A stretch of 64,000 nt of DNA from Heterostelium album PN500 (taxonomy: Eukaryota > Evosea > Eumycetozoa > Acytosteliales > Acytosteliaceae), in NCBI RefSeq assembly GCF_000004825.1, contig NW_008805065.1:1922001-1986000 (forward strand). The letters run 5' to 3'. This document shows, in pieces, positions 44,455-57,869 of the stretch. The notes under the pieces are model-generated. The model did no database searches, was not told the origin of the DNA, and saw only the letters and a program-made list of their open reading frames with translations. Every line of letters starts with the position of its first letter. Position 1 is the first letter of the stretch. The translations under genes and the position numbers were made by a program.

Positions 44455-47400
44455 ATGATATCAGAGAGTACACCTGATATTACATGTCCTTTTCATCATC
44501 TATTATGTAAATTGATAACACCGACCCAAGGATCATATGCTGGTCGTATCTACACACTCTGTCCCAATAGGATATGTTCATTCTCGAAATGGCATGACAG
44601 AGGTACCACTCTCTCACAGTTACTCATTAACAATAGTACTACTAGTACTAGTAATAGTAATACGACAACAACAACAACAACAATGCCAACAATGATACCA
44701 ACATTAACAACAAATGTTAATAATAATAATAATAATAACAATAATAGTGGCAATGACATTACTAGTAACAGCAACAACAACAACTACATTTCATCATCAC
44801 CAACACCACCACCACCACCACCACTTGTGAAACTAGATGTCATTAAACAAGAGTTACCGCTTCAACTTCCACTTAAACAAGAGCCAACGTTTCAACCTCA
44901 AATTAAACATGAGATATCATATCAACTTCCACTTAAACAGGAAATCAAGCAAGAGACTGCTTTTCAACCTTATCAGCCTCAAATTAAACAGGAGACATCA
45001 TATCAACTTCCACTTAAGCAAGAGTCAACATTTCAACCTCAGCTTAAGCAAGAAGTCAAACAAGAGATTACTTATCAGCTTCCACTTAAGCAAGAGACAG
45101 CATTTCAACCTCAGCTTAAGCAAGAGACAGCATATCAACTTTCACTTAACCAAGAAGTCAAACAAGAGACTACGAACTTTCAAATCAATGTTATTAAGAA
45201 TGAAGTTCAACCTACTTTATTACAGCCTCCTCAAAATAGTATAAAAGTTCCAGATATAGTTAATAATAGTTATAGTGGTAATAATAATAATAGTTATAAT
45301 AATAATAATAATAATAAAAATAATAATATCGATATAAGGAATGGCAGATCGGACGATGCAATTTTAATTAGTTCATCCGATGATGAAAGAGAAGAAGCAG
45401 CAGATCAAGGTGTAATTTCACAGACAGAGAGTATATCTGTAGATGACGATGGTAATGATGAAGACGATGGTATAGAGCTTGTAAATGATGACGACGACGA
45501 TGGCAACGTAGAAGATGACAATAGTATTTTAATAAACGATGACGATCAGATCATTTTCACACCAACACCACCTTCATATAATCCAAAACAACAACAGCAA
45601 CATGATAACATTAAAAACAACAATAGCGTAATCAATAACAATAATAACAGCTGTAGCAACAACAACAACAATAATAACAATAATAACAATAATAATAATA
45701 ATAACAGCAACAACACAATAGATCTTGATGATGATGATAACAATATAGATGTAGATAATTATGTTTCACCAATACCACCGAATTCTACAGCAAAGTATCA
45801 ATATCTACAACAAAAACGACAACAACAACAAATGCAACAACAACAAATAAAACAACAACAGCAACAACAACAGCAACAACAACAAACACCAAGTAAATAT
45901 CAATTGACTTTTATTGATATCAACGATAATCCACAGAGTAAAACGCAAATTCAGAATCTAAAGGTGATGAGAAGCGACTCGAATGAGGTCATCGTTGATT
46001 TTCAGTTGATCGATGATCAAATGGTGGGAACGACACACCCCGTTCCAACGTTACGCGAGACACGTCCACTGATAGATATCTTTGTAGAGGTGAAGGCACG
46101 ACGTGACCAATACGACATGTGGACATTCTCATTGGATCAGTATAATCGTGTGATGTTCCGACTGGTGGAAACATTCAATCAAGGCACTCGTTTCAACGTA
46201 TTCATACGAAAAGTACCACAACAAGTTTTAAATTTTCACAAAAATCCATGGTCTATGGCAAATGAATCATCGTCATCCAACAATTTACAATTACAGTTTT
46301 CACAACAACCACAACAATATCAACAGCTACTACTCCCACAGCTTTCACAGTTTCAACAATTTCAACAACAACAACTACTTCCACAAAAACCAATACAACA
46401 AAAACAACAAATACAACAACAAGATCTTACACAAAGTTCTATTCCTTCAAAGCTATTGGAAGCACTGTTACCGTTTCAAACGAAAGGATTACTTTTTGGA
46501 ATTCAACATCATGGAAAGTGCATGATTGCCGACGAAATGGGTTTAGGTAAAACAATACAAGCGTTGGCAATTGCATCTTTTTATATTCAAGAATGGCCTA
46601 TTTTAAGTATGTTTATGGATAGGTTACCTGTATTTTAAAAATATACTAATCAGTAATTTTTCAATAGTTATTTGTCCATCTTCATTGAGATACACTTGGT
46701 CTCGTGAGATTCAGAAATGGTTTCCAGAGTATACAGGAAGAATCAGTTTGATTACTACAGGCGATGGCAAAGCGAATTCACTGATAAACATTGTTAGCTA
46801 TGATTTGGTGACGAAACTTTACAATACAGAGTTGATGCCCAGAAACTTTAGAGTGATCATATGCGATGAATCTCATTATCTAAAGAATATAAACGCCAAG
46901 AGAACATCGGCAGTTTTGAAACTGATAAAGAGTGCCGTCAGAAGAATACTACTCACTGGTACACCTGCACTGTCGAGACCGATCGAGCTGTATCCACAAC
47001 TGGTTGCACTGGAGACACCGATCTATTCGAAGATGAATGAATTCGGACTTCGCTATTGTGCTGCATTCAAAGGTAGATACGGATGGGACTACACTGGAAA
47101 TTCACATCTACCAGAGTTACATGTTTTATTGGTAAAGTATAATCTAACAATCTATCTTAATTTTAATGTTAATGTTTTGTTTTGTTTTGTTTTGTTTTGT
47201 TTTGTGATTAACTTTTAGAGAGGTGTTATGATTAGAAGATTAAAGAGTACTGTCTTAAAGGAGTTGCCGCCAAAACATAGGAAACAGGTGTTTGTCGACG
47301 TTCCAATTAATCTTCAGAAATCGATTCAGGAAATGTTTAGTTCGACGCACAAGAAGGTGATGTTGAAAAATGGCAAGTTGGTCGAGTCGGAGCGCGCCAG

Positions 47401-49288
47401 GATGATGACGCTCTACCAGGAGAGTGGCCGTGCCAAACTACCGGGTGCACAAGACTACATTGTTGGACTGGTGAAAGAGAATAAGAAGTTCTTGGTGTTT
47501 GCACATCACACTGATATTCTCGATGGTCTGGAGCGATCGATTAAATCGACGGGCACCGGCTATATGCGGATCGACGGCTCGACACCGGCCGAAGCCAGAC
47601 AGACCTATGTCACGCGCTTTCAAAACTCGGACAAGTGTAGAGTTGCGCTGTTGAGTATCACTGCTGCCGGAACTGGTTTGACACTGACAGCTTCGTCGCT
47701 CGTTGTGTTTGTCGAGTTGTATTGGACACCCGGTGTTCTCAGGCAAGCGGAAGATCGTGTCCATAGAATCGGTCAGCGTGAAGACGTGCACATCCACTAT
47801 CTCATTGGAAAGAACACTCTTGACGACAAGATGTGGCCGACCATCTGTAATAAACTGGAGGTTCTTGGTGAGACATTGGACGGACAAGAAGAAATCCTAC
47901 ACACTGAGATTCACGATCTTAGAAGCAACACCAAATTAGATCAATTCATCGATGTTAAAACTAATATCAACAGCATTAACAACAATAATAATGTTAAACT
48001 ACAACCTATACCAACATCGACCAAACAAGAACAAGTCATCGATGTTGATGACGATGAACAGATATTTTCATTGATTGGAAACGAAGATCTTGCCAACAGT
48101 ACAAATAACTTTAACACCAGTAACTTTAATAACTTTAACAATGTCAACAACTTTAACAACAGCAATAAGCCGTATTTAGATCTACAACTACCGGGTGTGA
48201 TCACTGCGAATGGTGGTAACAATAATAGTACTTTGGTTAGCAATAATAGTTATAAAAACAACAACAAAATCAACAATGGTAGTTATAAACATAAAAGATG
48301 TCATGACTATCATGAGGATAATGATGAGGAATCGGGTGAGGAATGTAATTGTCAAGCAAAGAGAGTGGCAGAGTATTATAAGAACAAGTACGGTCAATCA
48401 CCTAGCAATAGTAAATACGGAAAGAAACTTAAAATGTCACCTACCAAATCTACCGCTGATAAATATAAGGCATTCCTACAGGTCAATCCAAACTATGAAC
48501 TTGACATCAAACCACAACCTACTTCACCGTCAAAGAGAACAAACCAATTACTTTTCCGTGGAAATGGAATCAGTAACAATAGCAATAGCAATAACAATAT
48601 CTTTAGTAGTAACAATAACAACAACAATAATAATATCTTTAGCAGTAATAATAATATTAACATCAACAACGGCAGCAACAATAACACTATCAAAACATAT
48701 AAATTCACAAATCATGATTCTGCTAGTTATTTGTCACCTGTATATAATAATAGTACATATTTACCTACAACAACGACAACGGCAACTTCACTTCCAACAA
48801 TTTCATCAACAACAACTCCACCACCACCTTATTATAGTACAACAAGAGAAATACCAAAACAAATAATGACATCGACAACAGTAGTTCCACCAATGGTCAT
48901 ACCAAATAGCTATAATAACTTCTACAACAACAATAATAATAATAATAATAATAATAACACCATCAACACTAATATTAATATGCATCAATCAGGAAGCATA
49001 GTTTCACCAATGTTTAATCAATTGAACAATAGAATCGTTTATAATAGCAATCAACAAGGAGCTACAAACCTTACATTCGCTCAACCACTCCAAAACACAC
49101 CAACATTGTGTAACAATGATAATTCGACAATGAACTACAACAACAATTACAACAACAACAACAACAACAACACAGTAGATATAGACTCTATCTTTAATAC
49201 GAGAAAAGAGTTTATAGAAGATATTGACGATGATACCACCACTCCATCAAAGCCAAGGAAATCGTCATCATCATCAAAATATCAATAA
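44455..49288 (+). CDS. smarcal1: SMARCAL1-type annealing helicase with GRF-like finger and SUMO-motif array
   Basis: Three exons: 44455-46606, 46668-47131 and 47219-49288; 1561 aa, much longer than animal SMARCAL1 (about 950) owing to Asn/Gln-rich insertions. The family re-anneals RPA-coated DNA and remodels stalled forks. Seen in order: a GRF-like zinc finger (C11, H14 or H15, C36, C41, W46); a run of Lys-Gln-Glu motifs (130-250); acidic segments; poly-Asn/Gln; a HARP-like block (DIFVEVKARRDQYDMWTFSL); and the SNF2 ATPase with DEMGLGKT (693-700), DESHYLKN (784-791), LLTGTPALSRP, RYCAAFKGRYGWDYTG, FAHH, ITAAGTGLTL and QAEDRVHRIGQ. These match SMARCAL1 rather than ZRANB3. The Asn-rich C-terminal tail has VIDVDDDE. 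Exons of the ATPase are much richer in GC than the rest. Confidence 0.93.
44842..45204 (+). repeat. Coding repeat: tandem KQE (psi-K-x-E) motifs in smarcal1
   Basis: Degenerate in-frame repeat units of about 12-20 codons such as YQLPLKQE and FQPQLKQE. Within residues 130-250 there are thirteen matches to hydrophobic-Lys-x-Glu, seven of them with Ile or Val at the first position (IKQE, IKHE, VKQE, IKNE). Confidence 0.85.
47174..47205. repeat. TTTTG tandem repeat in smarcal1 intron 2
   Basis: About six units of GTTTT fill the pyrimidine-rich part of the intron before the acceptor at 47217-47218. Confidence 0.75.
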
Positions 49289-49449
49289 TTTAATAAAAAA
49301 CAATTTTTTTAGATTTTTTTTTTTTACCCACAAATTAACGAGGCAAATTGCTTATATGTAATTAACATACAAATTTATTTTTTGACCTCAAAATAAGGTT
49401 CATTTTTATTTTATTTTTTATTTTTCAACAACTTTTTTTTTTTTGTATA

Positions 49450-52246
49450 ATGTATAATTTAATTTATTTATTTATTTTATTAAATGTATTAAATATACAT
49501 TTATCAGTTGCATTAGTTTCAGAATCAGCTTCATACAACACAAACAATCCTTTTTGGACACTATCTTTGAAACTAAATGGTATTACACCTATACCTCAAT
49601 CTGGTATTGAACAAAGATTTATCTTTTCAACAGGTATTTATAATATAGATTAATAAATTAATTAAACATAGTTAACATTGAATTTAAATATAGATAACTT
49701 GTTAATTTTAGATCAAAACAATAATGCTTGGATAATAGACAATCATTTTGAAATAGATATAAATATTAAATATCTCTATAAATGTAATTTCATTAAGCAT
49801 ATATATATATATATATATATGTGATATGTATATAAGTATTAATGTTAAAATAAACACATTTAGCTTTAGGATTAAGATTTATTGGTAATTACTATAATGC
49901 CTATGAAGAGGAATTGGATCAATCAAATCATAGACCTTGCGACTCGAAGATTGCCAATCAAGTTTGTTGTTCAAACAATAAAATAAGAATATTTAGACGT
50001 GGGACCTCGGTACCGATTTTGTTATTTGCTTTTGCAAAAAACCCAAATTTGGTAATCAAAGATTATTTCTCTGCTGAAGTAAACATACCAGGCTACCCAA
50101 CATTTCATTTAGATTCACAGAATAACAATGGAAATAATAGTTTAGGTTTACAGCTAAGTGGTATGGAGGATACAGTACAATTCAAAGATATTGAAAATCG
50201 ATATTATCTAGCAATCAACAGTATTGATACATCAATGTTTTTAATACCCATATCAATGGTTGGACATGATACAAATCAAATCGGTATCACAATGGATATT
50301 TGGAAATCAAAGGATATTTGTAATAATCCATTAGGTTATTATATTAAAACAAATATGAATTCAATGTAAGTAATTTATCAAAAATTTTAAAATATGATAT
50401 TAATGTATTTTGTAAAAGTAATGATCAATTCAAAAACTATAAAGATCTTTTATTTTCTAAAGTATATCCAGATTGTGTTATTGATCAACTGAATAGTAAT
50501 TTCCAAGTTGCTTCCAGTAAAGAATTACAGATGTCATTAAATTGTAAAAATTTTAGTTCAGTTTTAAGAATGTCTTTGGATACCAACAATTATAGTATTC
50601 ATTCAAACCCCAAATCAGAAATTTTGGTAAGTTTTAAACATATTTTTGTAAAATTGATCCGGTATCTAACTATTTTATTCTTAACCTTTAGAATTCTGGT
50701 ATCACTCCATTAATAAATGATACTTTAATAGCAAGTATTTGTATGTATAAATCTAATTTAATTTTTTTGTTTTAAACAAATATCAAATTAATTTACTAAT
50801 TTTAAAACTAGATGTCGATATTCATAATAGTGGTGCATATACAGGAACATACACTTTGAAACCAATATTTTGTTGTAATGGAGAAGAAGATGATAACTGC
50901 AATGTAAGTTTTAAAAAATTAAATTTGGTATACCAAAATGTTTATTTATAAAAATTAATTTAATCTTTACAATTAAAGTCAATACGTATTCTTCAAGAAA
51001 GTTTATCTTTAAATATTGAAAAAGATTCAACAAAAAGATATATATTCGATATTTCGAATGATGTAAGTTTGAATTCTTTTTGAAAACATATTTAGAAACT
51101 AATTAAAATAATATTTTCTTATCTTTTTTTTAAAAGTTTGCATTGGACAAATCTGGATATTGTAAGTTGTCATTTTTTGATGGAATAAAGTTTAATAAGA
51201 ATATCAGGGTGAACTTCTCAACTACTGTTGAGCAATATAAGCTACCACCACTAGATCCTACAACCACCACCAATATGATGACAAGCAGATACTATTCGAA
51301 ATCAGAGTTGGATGCAGCATCTAATCCAATCACTTGTCAAGCAGGATATGTACTTGGTTACAAAGATGATGAATTCTCATGTGTTAGAAATTGCACGGTT
51401 GATGAATTCATGGATTACAATACATGGATCTGTATTCCCAAGAAATGTAAAGCGGGAACCTATTTCAATCAAGAAACCAGACTCTGTGGTGATATACCTC
51501 CCAATTGTGATGAGGGTTACTATTTCGATAAAGAACAGAATGCTTGTGTTCCATCTTACAGTCCACCTCCAGTAAGTAGTAGTTTATTAAACATTTTAAT
51601 TAAAAATAATTTACTAAATATATTATAATTGAAAAAAAAACAAAAGGAATATTGTAAAGTATCAAGCTCAACAAATTGTACCAGTGGAAATGAAATTATT
51701 ACAAATAACTATACATCAAATAACGAACCGAATGTTACAGGTCCATCTATTACATTGACAGGAATTATATTTATCATAGTTATCATTGTAATATTACTTG
51801 CAATCATCATTACAGTTATTGTTTGTTGTAAGAGATATAAGAGAAAAGAAAAGAAAAAGAAATACAAAGAGGTAAGATAAATAATTATATTTTCAGATAA
51901 TTGAACAATAAAATTTAATCTAACGGTAACCAAAACATATCATTAGGCAAAATTACAATATTTGAAAAATAGATACAATCATCAAACCCATAGAAGAGTT
52001 AGAAGAGGAGGATATGGATATGGTGAAGAAAATAGATATCATAATAATAATAATAATAATAGGAGCTTAAATAGAAGACCAAATGGAAATATTATAACCG
52101 AAGTTAGACCGATGAATAATAATAGTATTCGTGAAAGAAATAACAATTCTAATCAGAATATCACCAATAGAAATAGAAGGAATGATTTTGACTCTGAAGA
52201 ACATAGAATGAAGAGAAGTAAGATCACCAATGGTTTACTTTCATAG
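49450..52246 (+). CDS. Receptor-like type I membrane protein, unrecognised, ten exons
   Basis: Exons: 49450-49633, 49712-49783, 49864-50365, 50419-50626, 50692-50740, 50812-50903, 50979-51062, 51137-51571, 51647-51871 and 51947-52246. Phases agree throughout, giving 716 aa. There is a signal peptide (IYLFILLNVLNIHLSVALV) and a long ectodomain of beta-rich character with scattered Cys. Exon 8 encodes a Cys-rich EGF-like or stalk segment (CQAGYVLGYKDD, NCTVDEFMDYNTWICIP, CKAGTYFNQETRLCG, CDEGYYFDKEQNACV). A transmembrane helix (IIFIIVIIVILLAIIITVIV) is followed by a strongly basic, Asn-rich tail of about 120 residues. No kinase or other signalling domain is present. Adhesion or sensing is a guess. 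Confidence 0.72.
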
Positions 52247-53784
52247 ATCCATTTTTTAATGTAGTAAATAATAAGATTATCAAATAAAGAATTTTTATTG
52301 ATTTTTTTTGTTTAGAGGATTCGAAGATATATATTATAAAGTGATTTGCTTTGTATATACAATGTATTATTATTATTATTTAATTAATTAATATTTAGCT
52401 TGTTTGGAGAGTAGATTGATTGTACATCAGATGACGGAGACCAATTGTCAAACTGGCTTTAGATCTTCGGTTGGTTGGAGTGCATCTATTAAAGTTTTGA
52501 TTGTATGAAATTGTTGAAAACTCTTGACTGTCCATGGATTTGCTTTTTATCTTTGTTTCAATATTTTTGTTTTATTTTTTTGAATTTTTCTTTTTCTTAA
52601 TATAATACTATCTATCTATCTATATCTTTAGATTGAATTATCTTTATCTTTAATGTTGATGTTGATGATGATGATGATGTTGATGTTGATGTTATGATAA
52701 TGTTAAATGAAAATAATTGTTTATTATTATTTTATTTTGTTTATATTAAAGAAATAATATAAAGTAGTAAATGATGAAACTATTCTAAATAAGTGGTTGT
52801 TTAATCAATTGATTTTGTAATTATAATATAATAAACTAAATATGTTTTACAATAATTGTGAGAATAACTTTTATTTAGCTACTATTTTTAAAAATGAAAA
52901 GAAATATGAAAGACAACAGTTTGTTTCTAGTATATATTCATTTGTGTGTTTATAATACTTTAACTCAGTGAGTGTGTATGTGTGATGATATAATATTAGT
53001 GATACAATACAAACACACAGACACCACACAAACATAAATATTAAAATAAAAAGTAGTTGATCACAATTAATAGTGGTTGAAGGTGTAGTAGGTTCATAAT
53101 ATTCTTCTTTTCACTTTAAACTAAATTATTAATCATAACAAACACATACACACATACACACACGAACACATTGTCACATGATATGATCTATTTATAATCT
53201 TTTATTCTATAAAAGAAATTAATGATTGATTATTATATATTATTTTGTTTGGTTTTAAAATATATAAGTGAAATTGATAATTTTAGATTAGCGATGTTGA
53301 TGATGATGAAGATGATGATGATGAATTTATTTAATAGTTTTGTTAGTAGAAAATGGATTAGATTGCTGAAACCAATAAAAAGAAACAAAACTAAATTATT
53401 GTCAACAAGAAGTCAAACAATATATATAACTTGTTGATGGCGATGACATTCTCCGAAAAACAATCATATGAACAGGGTAAAGATAATATACTACTATTAT
53501 ACTAAAAATAAAATAAAATAAAAAAAGTGATTGTCATTACTATATAATTTCTATTAATTAAACAAGTTCTAAAAATGTTATGTTTTTGTTTGTCAAGAAA
53601 ATTCTTTTGAACTTTTGGGTTTTTAAAAAAATTGGTGAAAATAGATATTTTAAAAAATTTGCATTAAATATATTGTTGGTCTCAGAAGAAGAAGAAGTGT
53701 TTTAGAGTGATTGATTACTTTTTTATTTATTTATTTATTTATTTATTTAATAGAGATATAGTATAGTATAGCATATATATATGA
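52247..53784. other. Intergenic region with one small candidate ORF
   Basis: Mostly AT-rich; contains the small minus-strand ORF 52395-52535, a GATGTT/GATGAT-rich segment near 52655-52692 and a (TTTA)n run at 53727-53752. Confidence 0.5.
52395..52535 (-). CDS. Possible small protein, 46 aa
   Basis: MDSQEFSTISYNQNFNRCTP begins an uninterrupted 46-codon frame in DNA visibly richer in GC than the rest of this 1.5-kb gap. It is Ser/Asn/Thr-rich without membrane segment or known domain. The local rise in GC and the balanced codon use are the only support; it could also be the remnant of a larger gene or a non-coding RNA. Confidence 0.3.
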   Translation of the reverse strand: MDSQEFSTISYNQNFNRCTPTNRRSKASLTIGLRHLMYNQSTLQTS

Positions 53785-56700
53785 ATGGTAAAGTTTTTAA
53801 CATTTGAAATATTCGATAATCAGAATCTACCACCATCGGAGCCTGATGAGTCGTTGGAGCCCCTCGAGATCATTGCAGCGCTCAACGACTTTCTGGTATC
53901 GACAAAAGGTGGTACGATTCTGCATTATACGATCGGTGCAACCGAGTCCACCATTCTCAACCGATTCGCAGCGCAGTCAAAGCATATCATTGCCATCCAC
54001 TATTTGCCTGCCAACGATGCCATTCTCACGCTCGAGCGTGAAACAGACACCTCCAAGATCCAAGTAGTCAGACTCTATCAGAATTGGCGACAGAATCAAT
54101 CGTTTGAAGATGCATCACACGGTTTATCATCCAGTCCAATAGTTAGTTCTTCGCCAATCATTGGTGGAGGTAACAACAACAACAACAACAACAACAGTTC
54201 ATCTTTAGCCAGTATGTTATTACAACAACAACAGCAACAACAACAACATGGTCATGCTAATAGTAGTAGTAATAGTCATGGTAATGGTAATGTTTCATTA
54301 CCAACTGTTTTAAAGATACCACTCGCTACTACGGTTACTGCTATCAATGTTTGTCCGGTGACGAGTCGTGTCGTTGTCGCTACCGAGAAGAACGTTAGTC
54401 TGTGGAGTAGTGTTAGTGGTGGTCATCTTATTACATCGTTCGAGCGTATCCTAGACATCGATGCAGAGAATGTTAAAAAGGTTGCAATCTACGATGGATA
54501 CATTGCATACTCAACACTGGTAGACGTCAAAATACTTTCGCTAAACATTCACTATCAAGAGCCAATAGCAGAGACAACTGCAAACTCACAGATAACACCA
54601 CCATCGAATGCCGCTGTAAATGTATGTTGGATCTATAGATTGTAGATTAACCAATCGAAGAATAAGATAAGATTAACTAACTAAACTATTTAATATATAT
54701 TAAAATGAAGAATGGACCGTCAGAGATTGTTGAAGATGAACATTACTTTGAGGTGAATTTCGATGGAAATGGTAATCAGACAGGAAAGAATCAGTTGAGT
54801 CTATTGCAGATGGTCAATAGCAATCAACATGTAGATGAGAACGTTCATGAGATTATAGGACCGATCACAGATATCGATCATGGTATCAGTGTAAATACTG
54901 ACTTTGGATATATATTGTTATCGTCTACCTTGGTGTTGAGCAGACGATTCTCACAAGACGACAATATTCATTCGTTATTCTTCTTACCAGATGGTTCACA
55001 TTCATCAATAGATGAATTAAATATAAGTAATAATAGTAATACACAACAATCAACAAATGTACATCAACATCAACAACATAATAATCAAAATCAACAACAA
55101 CAACAACAACATAGTAATAGTAATCATGGAAAGATACAATCAATGCAAATGAGATGTGTATTCTCAACACAGAAAGAAGGTTTTCTTTATAATATATCGA
55201 AACCATCACTTCTTGCTTATTATATGTATGCAAGTGACACTGTGTTTTGTGCTGCCAATCATTGTTTCTTGTATACGCTATCGGCAGACGGCATCCAGAC
55301 TTGGTCGCTGCGAACGTGTGAAGGCGCAGAGCATGGTAATGACATACCGGCACCGTGTGGTTTCGGTATGAAACGATTCATCGGGTTGTCTTCTATGGCT
55401 GTGATGGGTGAGTATCTAGTGATTCTCTCAAAGATCGCCAATGACATAACAGAGTCGTTGACACCGTCGTTCATGCGGTCACCCTCACGTGTACTCTCGC
55501 CAAAGAAGCAGGTCGACGGTCATAGCAACAGCAGTAAGTCGTCGTCCAAACAGATCTGGTCGATCTATATATTGCACCATACACCACTGCAGTCGCTGTA
55601 CACTCAGATCCTTGAGTACGCTACCGCTGTCAAAGATAAAGACGAAGACGTCTATCACCAACTCTTGCTAGAAGGTCACTTCCTCTTGCAATCGAAACTC
55701 TCGAATCAATTTAGATCCAACCCAAACATGAATGATGTTGCATCGATAGTTAATCATGACGTCGAAAGAAAGAACTTTAAGAAACTACTACGTAAATCAT
55801 CTTCTTTCCTTGGTGAAGTAAGTTAGTTATACAAAAGCAACTTCAAAAGATAAGATTATTGTTACTAACAATACTTTAACTACAACTCGTTCTAGTTCTT
55901 CTTTAAGAATCAACAAGATTATATGAGAGCTGCTCTATGGTATAGTTCAAGTGATACTGATATCGAATTGGTATTCAATATGTTAAAAGAAAACAAAGAA
56001 TCACAAAAAGCACTTAGCTATTATTTAAAACAAGTTTTATTTAATCCATCTGTAAGTTTTTATTTAATAGTTATCTAATATAAATATAACAATTAACCAA
56101 CTAATAACCAACATAATTATTTACTTAAAATAATAGTCAGTTGAATTATTAGCAGACAAAGAAGATCTTAGTAATAAGATTCTTGAACATTATTATTCTG
56201 AAAGTCCACATAATCTATCATTCCTTATTTTAGAATCATCTGTTTCATCTTATTCACAAGTAAGTATATATAGAATTTTAACAAAGATAGATTATAAAGT
56301 TTATTAATATTCGATAATTCTATCTATATTTTATTAGAAATTAGCAATAGATTTATTAAAGAGATTATCAGAGACATGTGACTTTGATTTAGAACAAAGA
56401 AATATGAATTACTTTGCACTGGGATTGTTGTATTTAGATCAGAATAACATTGAAGATACTATGTCATCTTTGAATCAGATACCGGTGGATTCATTGATAA
56501 AGCTTTGTTTGAAGAATCCAAAGCTATTGTTGACTACGATGGGTGAGAACAATCCGACTGCTCTCGGAAAGATACTAAGACAATCGATTCCTTGGGGTCT
56601 GTTAGAGATAACCATTCAGTTGGTGCGCAAAAAGGATATATCACCCGATGAAGCATTCACCATATTGCTACATTCGACCACCACGTTTGCAACGAATGGC

Positions 56701-57763
56701 ATATTGAATAGCAACAGCAGTAACTATCATCACGAGGATTTCGATATGGATGCACTGCTACTGAAGATCTACTTGGAGTGGTTCCTGAATGAACACTGCA
56801 ATGCTATCAATGTCAATAATATCGGTTCGTTGGTGACACTCTCCACCACTTCGTCGACATCGAATCTCGTCGAGTTGGTTCCACCGTTCATCAAGTATCT
56901 CATTCACCTCTACGTGCAAGACATCCACAGATTCCGCGGTGACGACAAACAACTGTTCCAATCACTCAATATCGATGTAGCAATGATTGTAAACTATACA
57001 CCAACCAACAAAATCAGTAGTACTAACAAACAACATCCTCAAAGTCAATTAAACAATATGATTACAACGTAAGTTAATCAATTATTTTTATAGCTAAAGA
57101 TTTAGTTTATTAATTCTTCATCTTTAAAGAGATGAATATTGTAATCATTGGATTATGTATCATTTAAAAACCTATTCAATTATTCCTCAATGGCTGTCCA
57201 AGTTACCACCATTCTCTTTGGACTTTAATAGAAATCCATCGGAGAAAGAAGATCCAAACAATCAACTCTCGTCACTGTACTATAGAAAAATTCAATCGCT
57301 TCTCTCAACTACAAAGGTGACCGACTTTGAGTTTATGGAGAATGTAGAACTGATGTTTGCCAGCGATCCAGAGAATATCATGTTTGTATCGTTGCAGTTG
57401 GCTTGTCTACCGTTGTTGGACCGTACCGACGAGGGTATCAAACTTGCAACCAACACCGACATTGCTATCATGTTGGAGTATGGTTTGCATTTCTGTAAGC
57501 ACAACGACTGGTCGGTCGTACTCGACCAAATGCTGCGCCGTTACCTGGCAGTCAGCCACGAAGTTCAGAATCAACTGATCCTGTTGGAGTACGAACGTGT
57601 CTTGGACTATCTTACCAGCTACATGGATCCAGAGGCATTCCTTCAGCTACTACCGTCCAACGGTAAAATGGATTACTTCCTCCCATTCATTGAGAAATCA
57701 TTCTCCAATCACTATGCCAAGTTACTAAAAGCAAAACTTACAGACTTTTTGTTTGTTGAATAA
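53785..57763 (+). CDS. hps3: Probable HPS3 homologue (BLOC-2 subunit)
   Basis: Six exons: 53785-54621, 54711-55817, 55896-56051, 56137-56259, 56338-57068 and 57130-57763; 1195 aa (human HPS3 about 1000). Animal HPS3, HPS5 and HPS6 form BLOC-2, which routes cargo to lysosome-related organelles. The N-terminal part fits an HPS3 propeller: VVRLYQNWRQNQ resembles the AYVNWRNK region, VLKIPLATTVTAINVCPVTS resembles the MPLSEAPLCISCCPVKG block, and SFERILDIDAENVKKVAIYDGYIAYSTLVDVKILSL follows in the same order. The remainder is alpha-helical, as in coat-like trafficking proteins. Poly-Asn, Gln and His insertions occur near 130-165 and 380-415. The acceptor of exon 2 (ATGAAG) is weak but keeps phase. 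Confidence 0.68.
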
Positions 57764-57869
57764 AACAAACATGTTAAAAGAAAATAATACTGAATAAAAA
57801 ATAATATAATATTTATAACTTTAAAAAGAAAATTTAGGTTTTTTTTTATTTTATTTATATATCTATTTC

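Noticed and set aside
45546-45743. Minus-strand poly-Leu frame that looks like a membrane protein
   Set aside because: It is the complement of a poly-Asn run in smarcal1.
53222-53437. Open frame of 71 codons with a Met run
   Set aside because: The Met run comes from a GAT/ATG simple repeat; no other coding sign.
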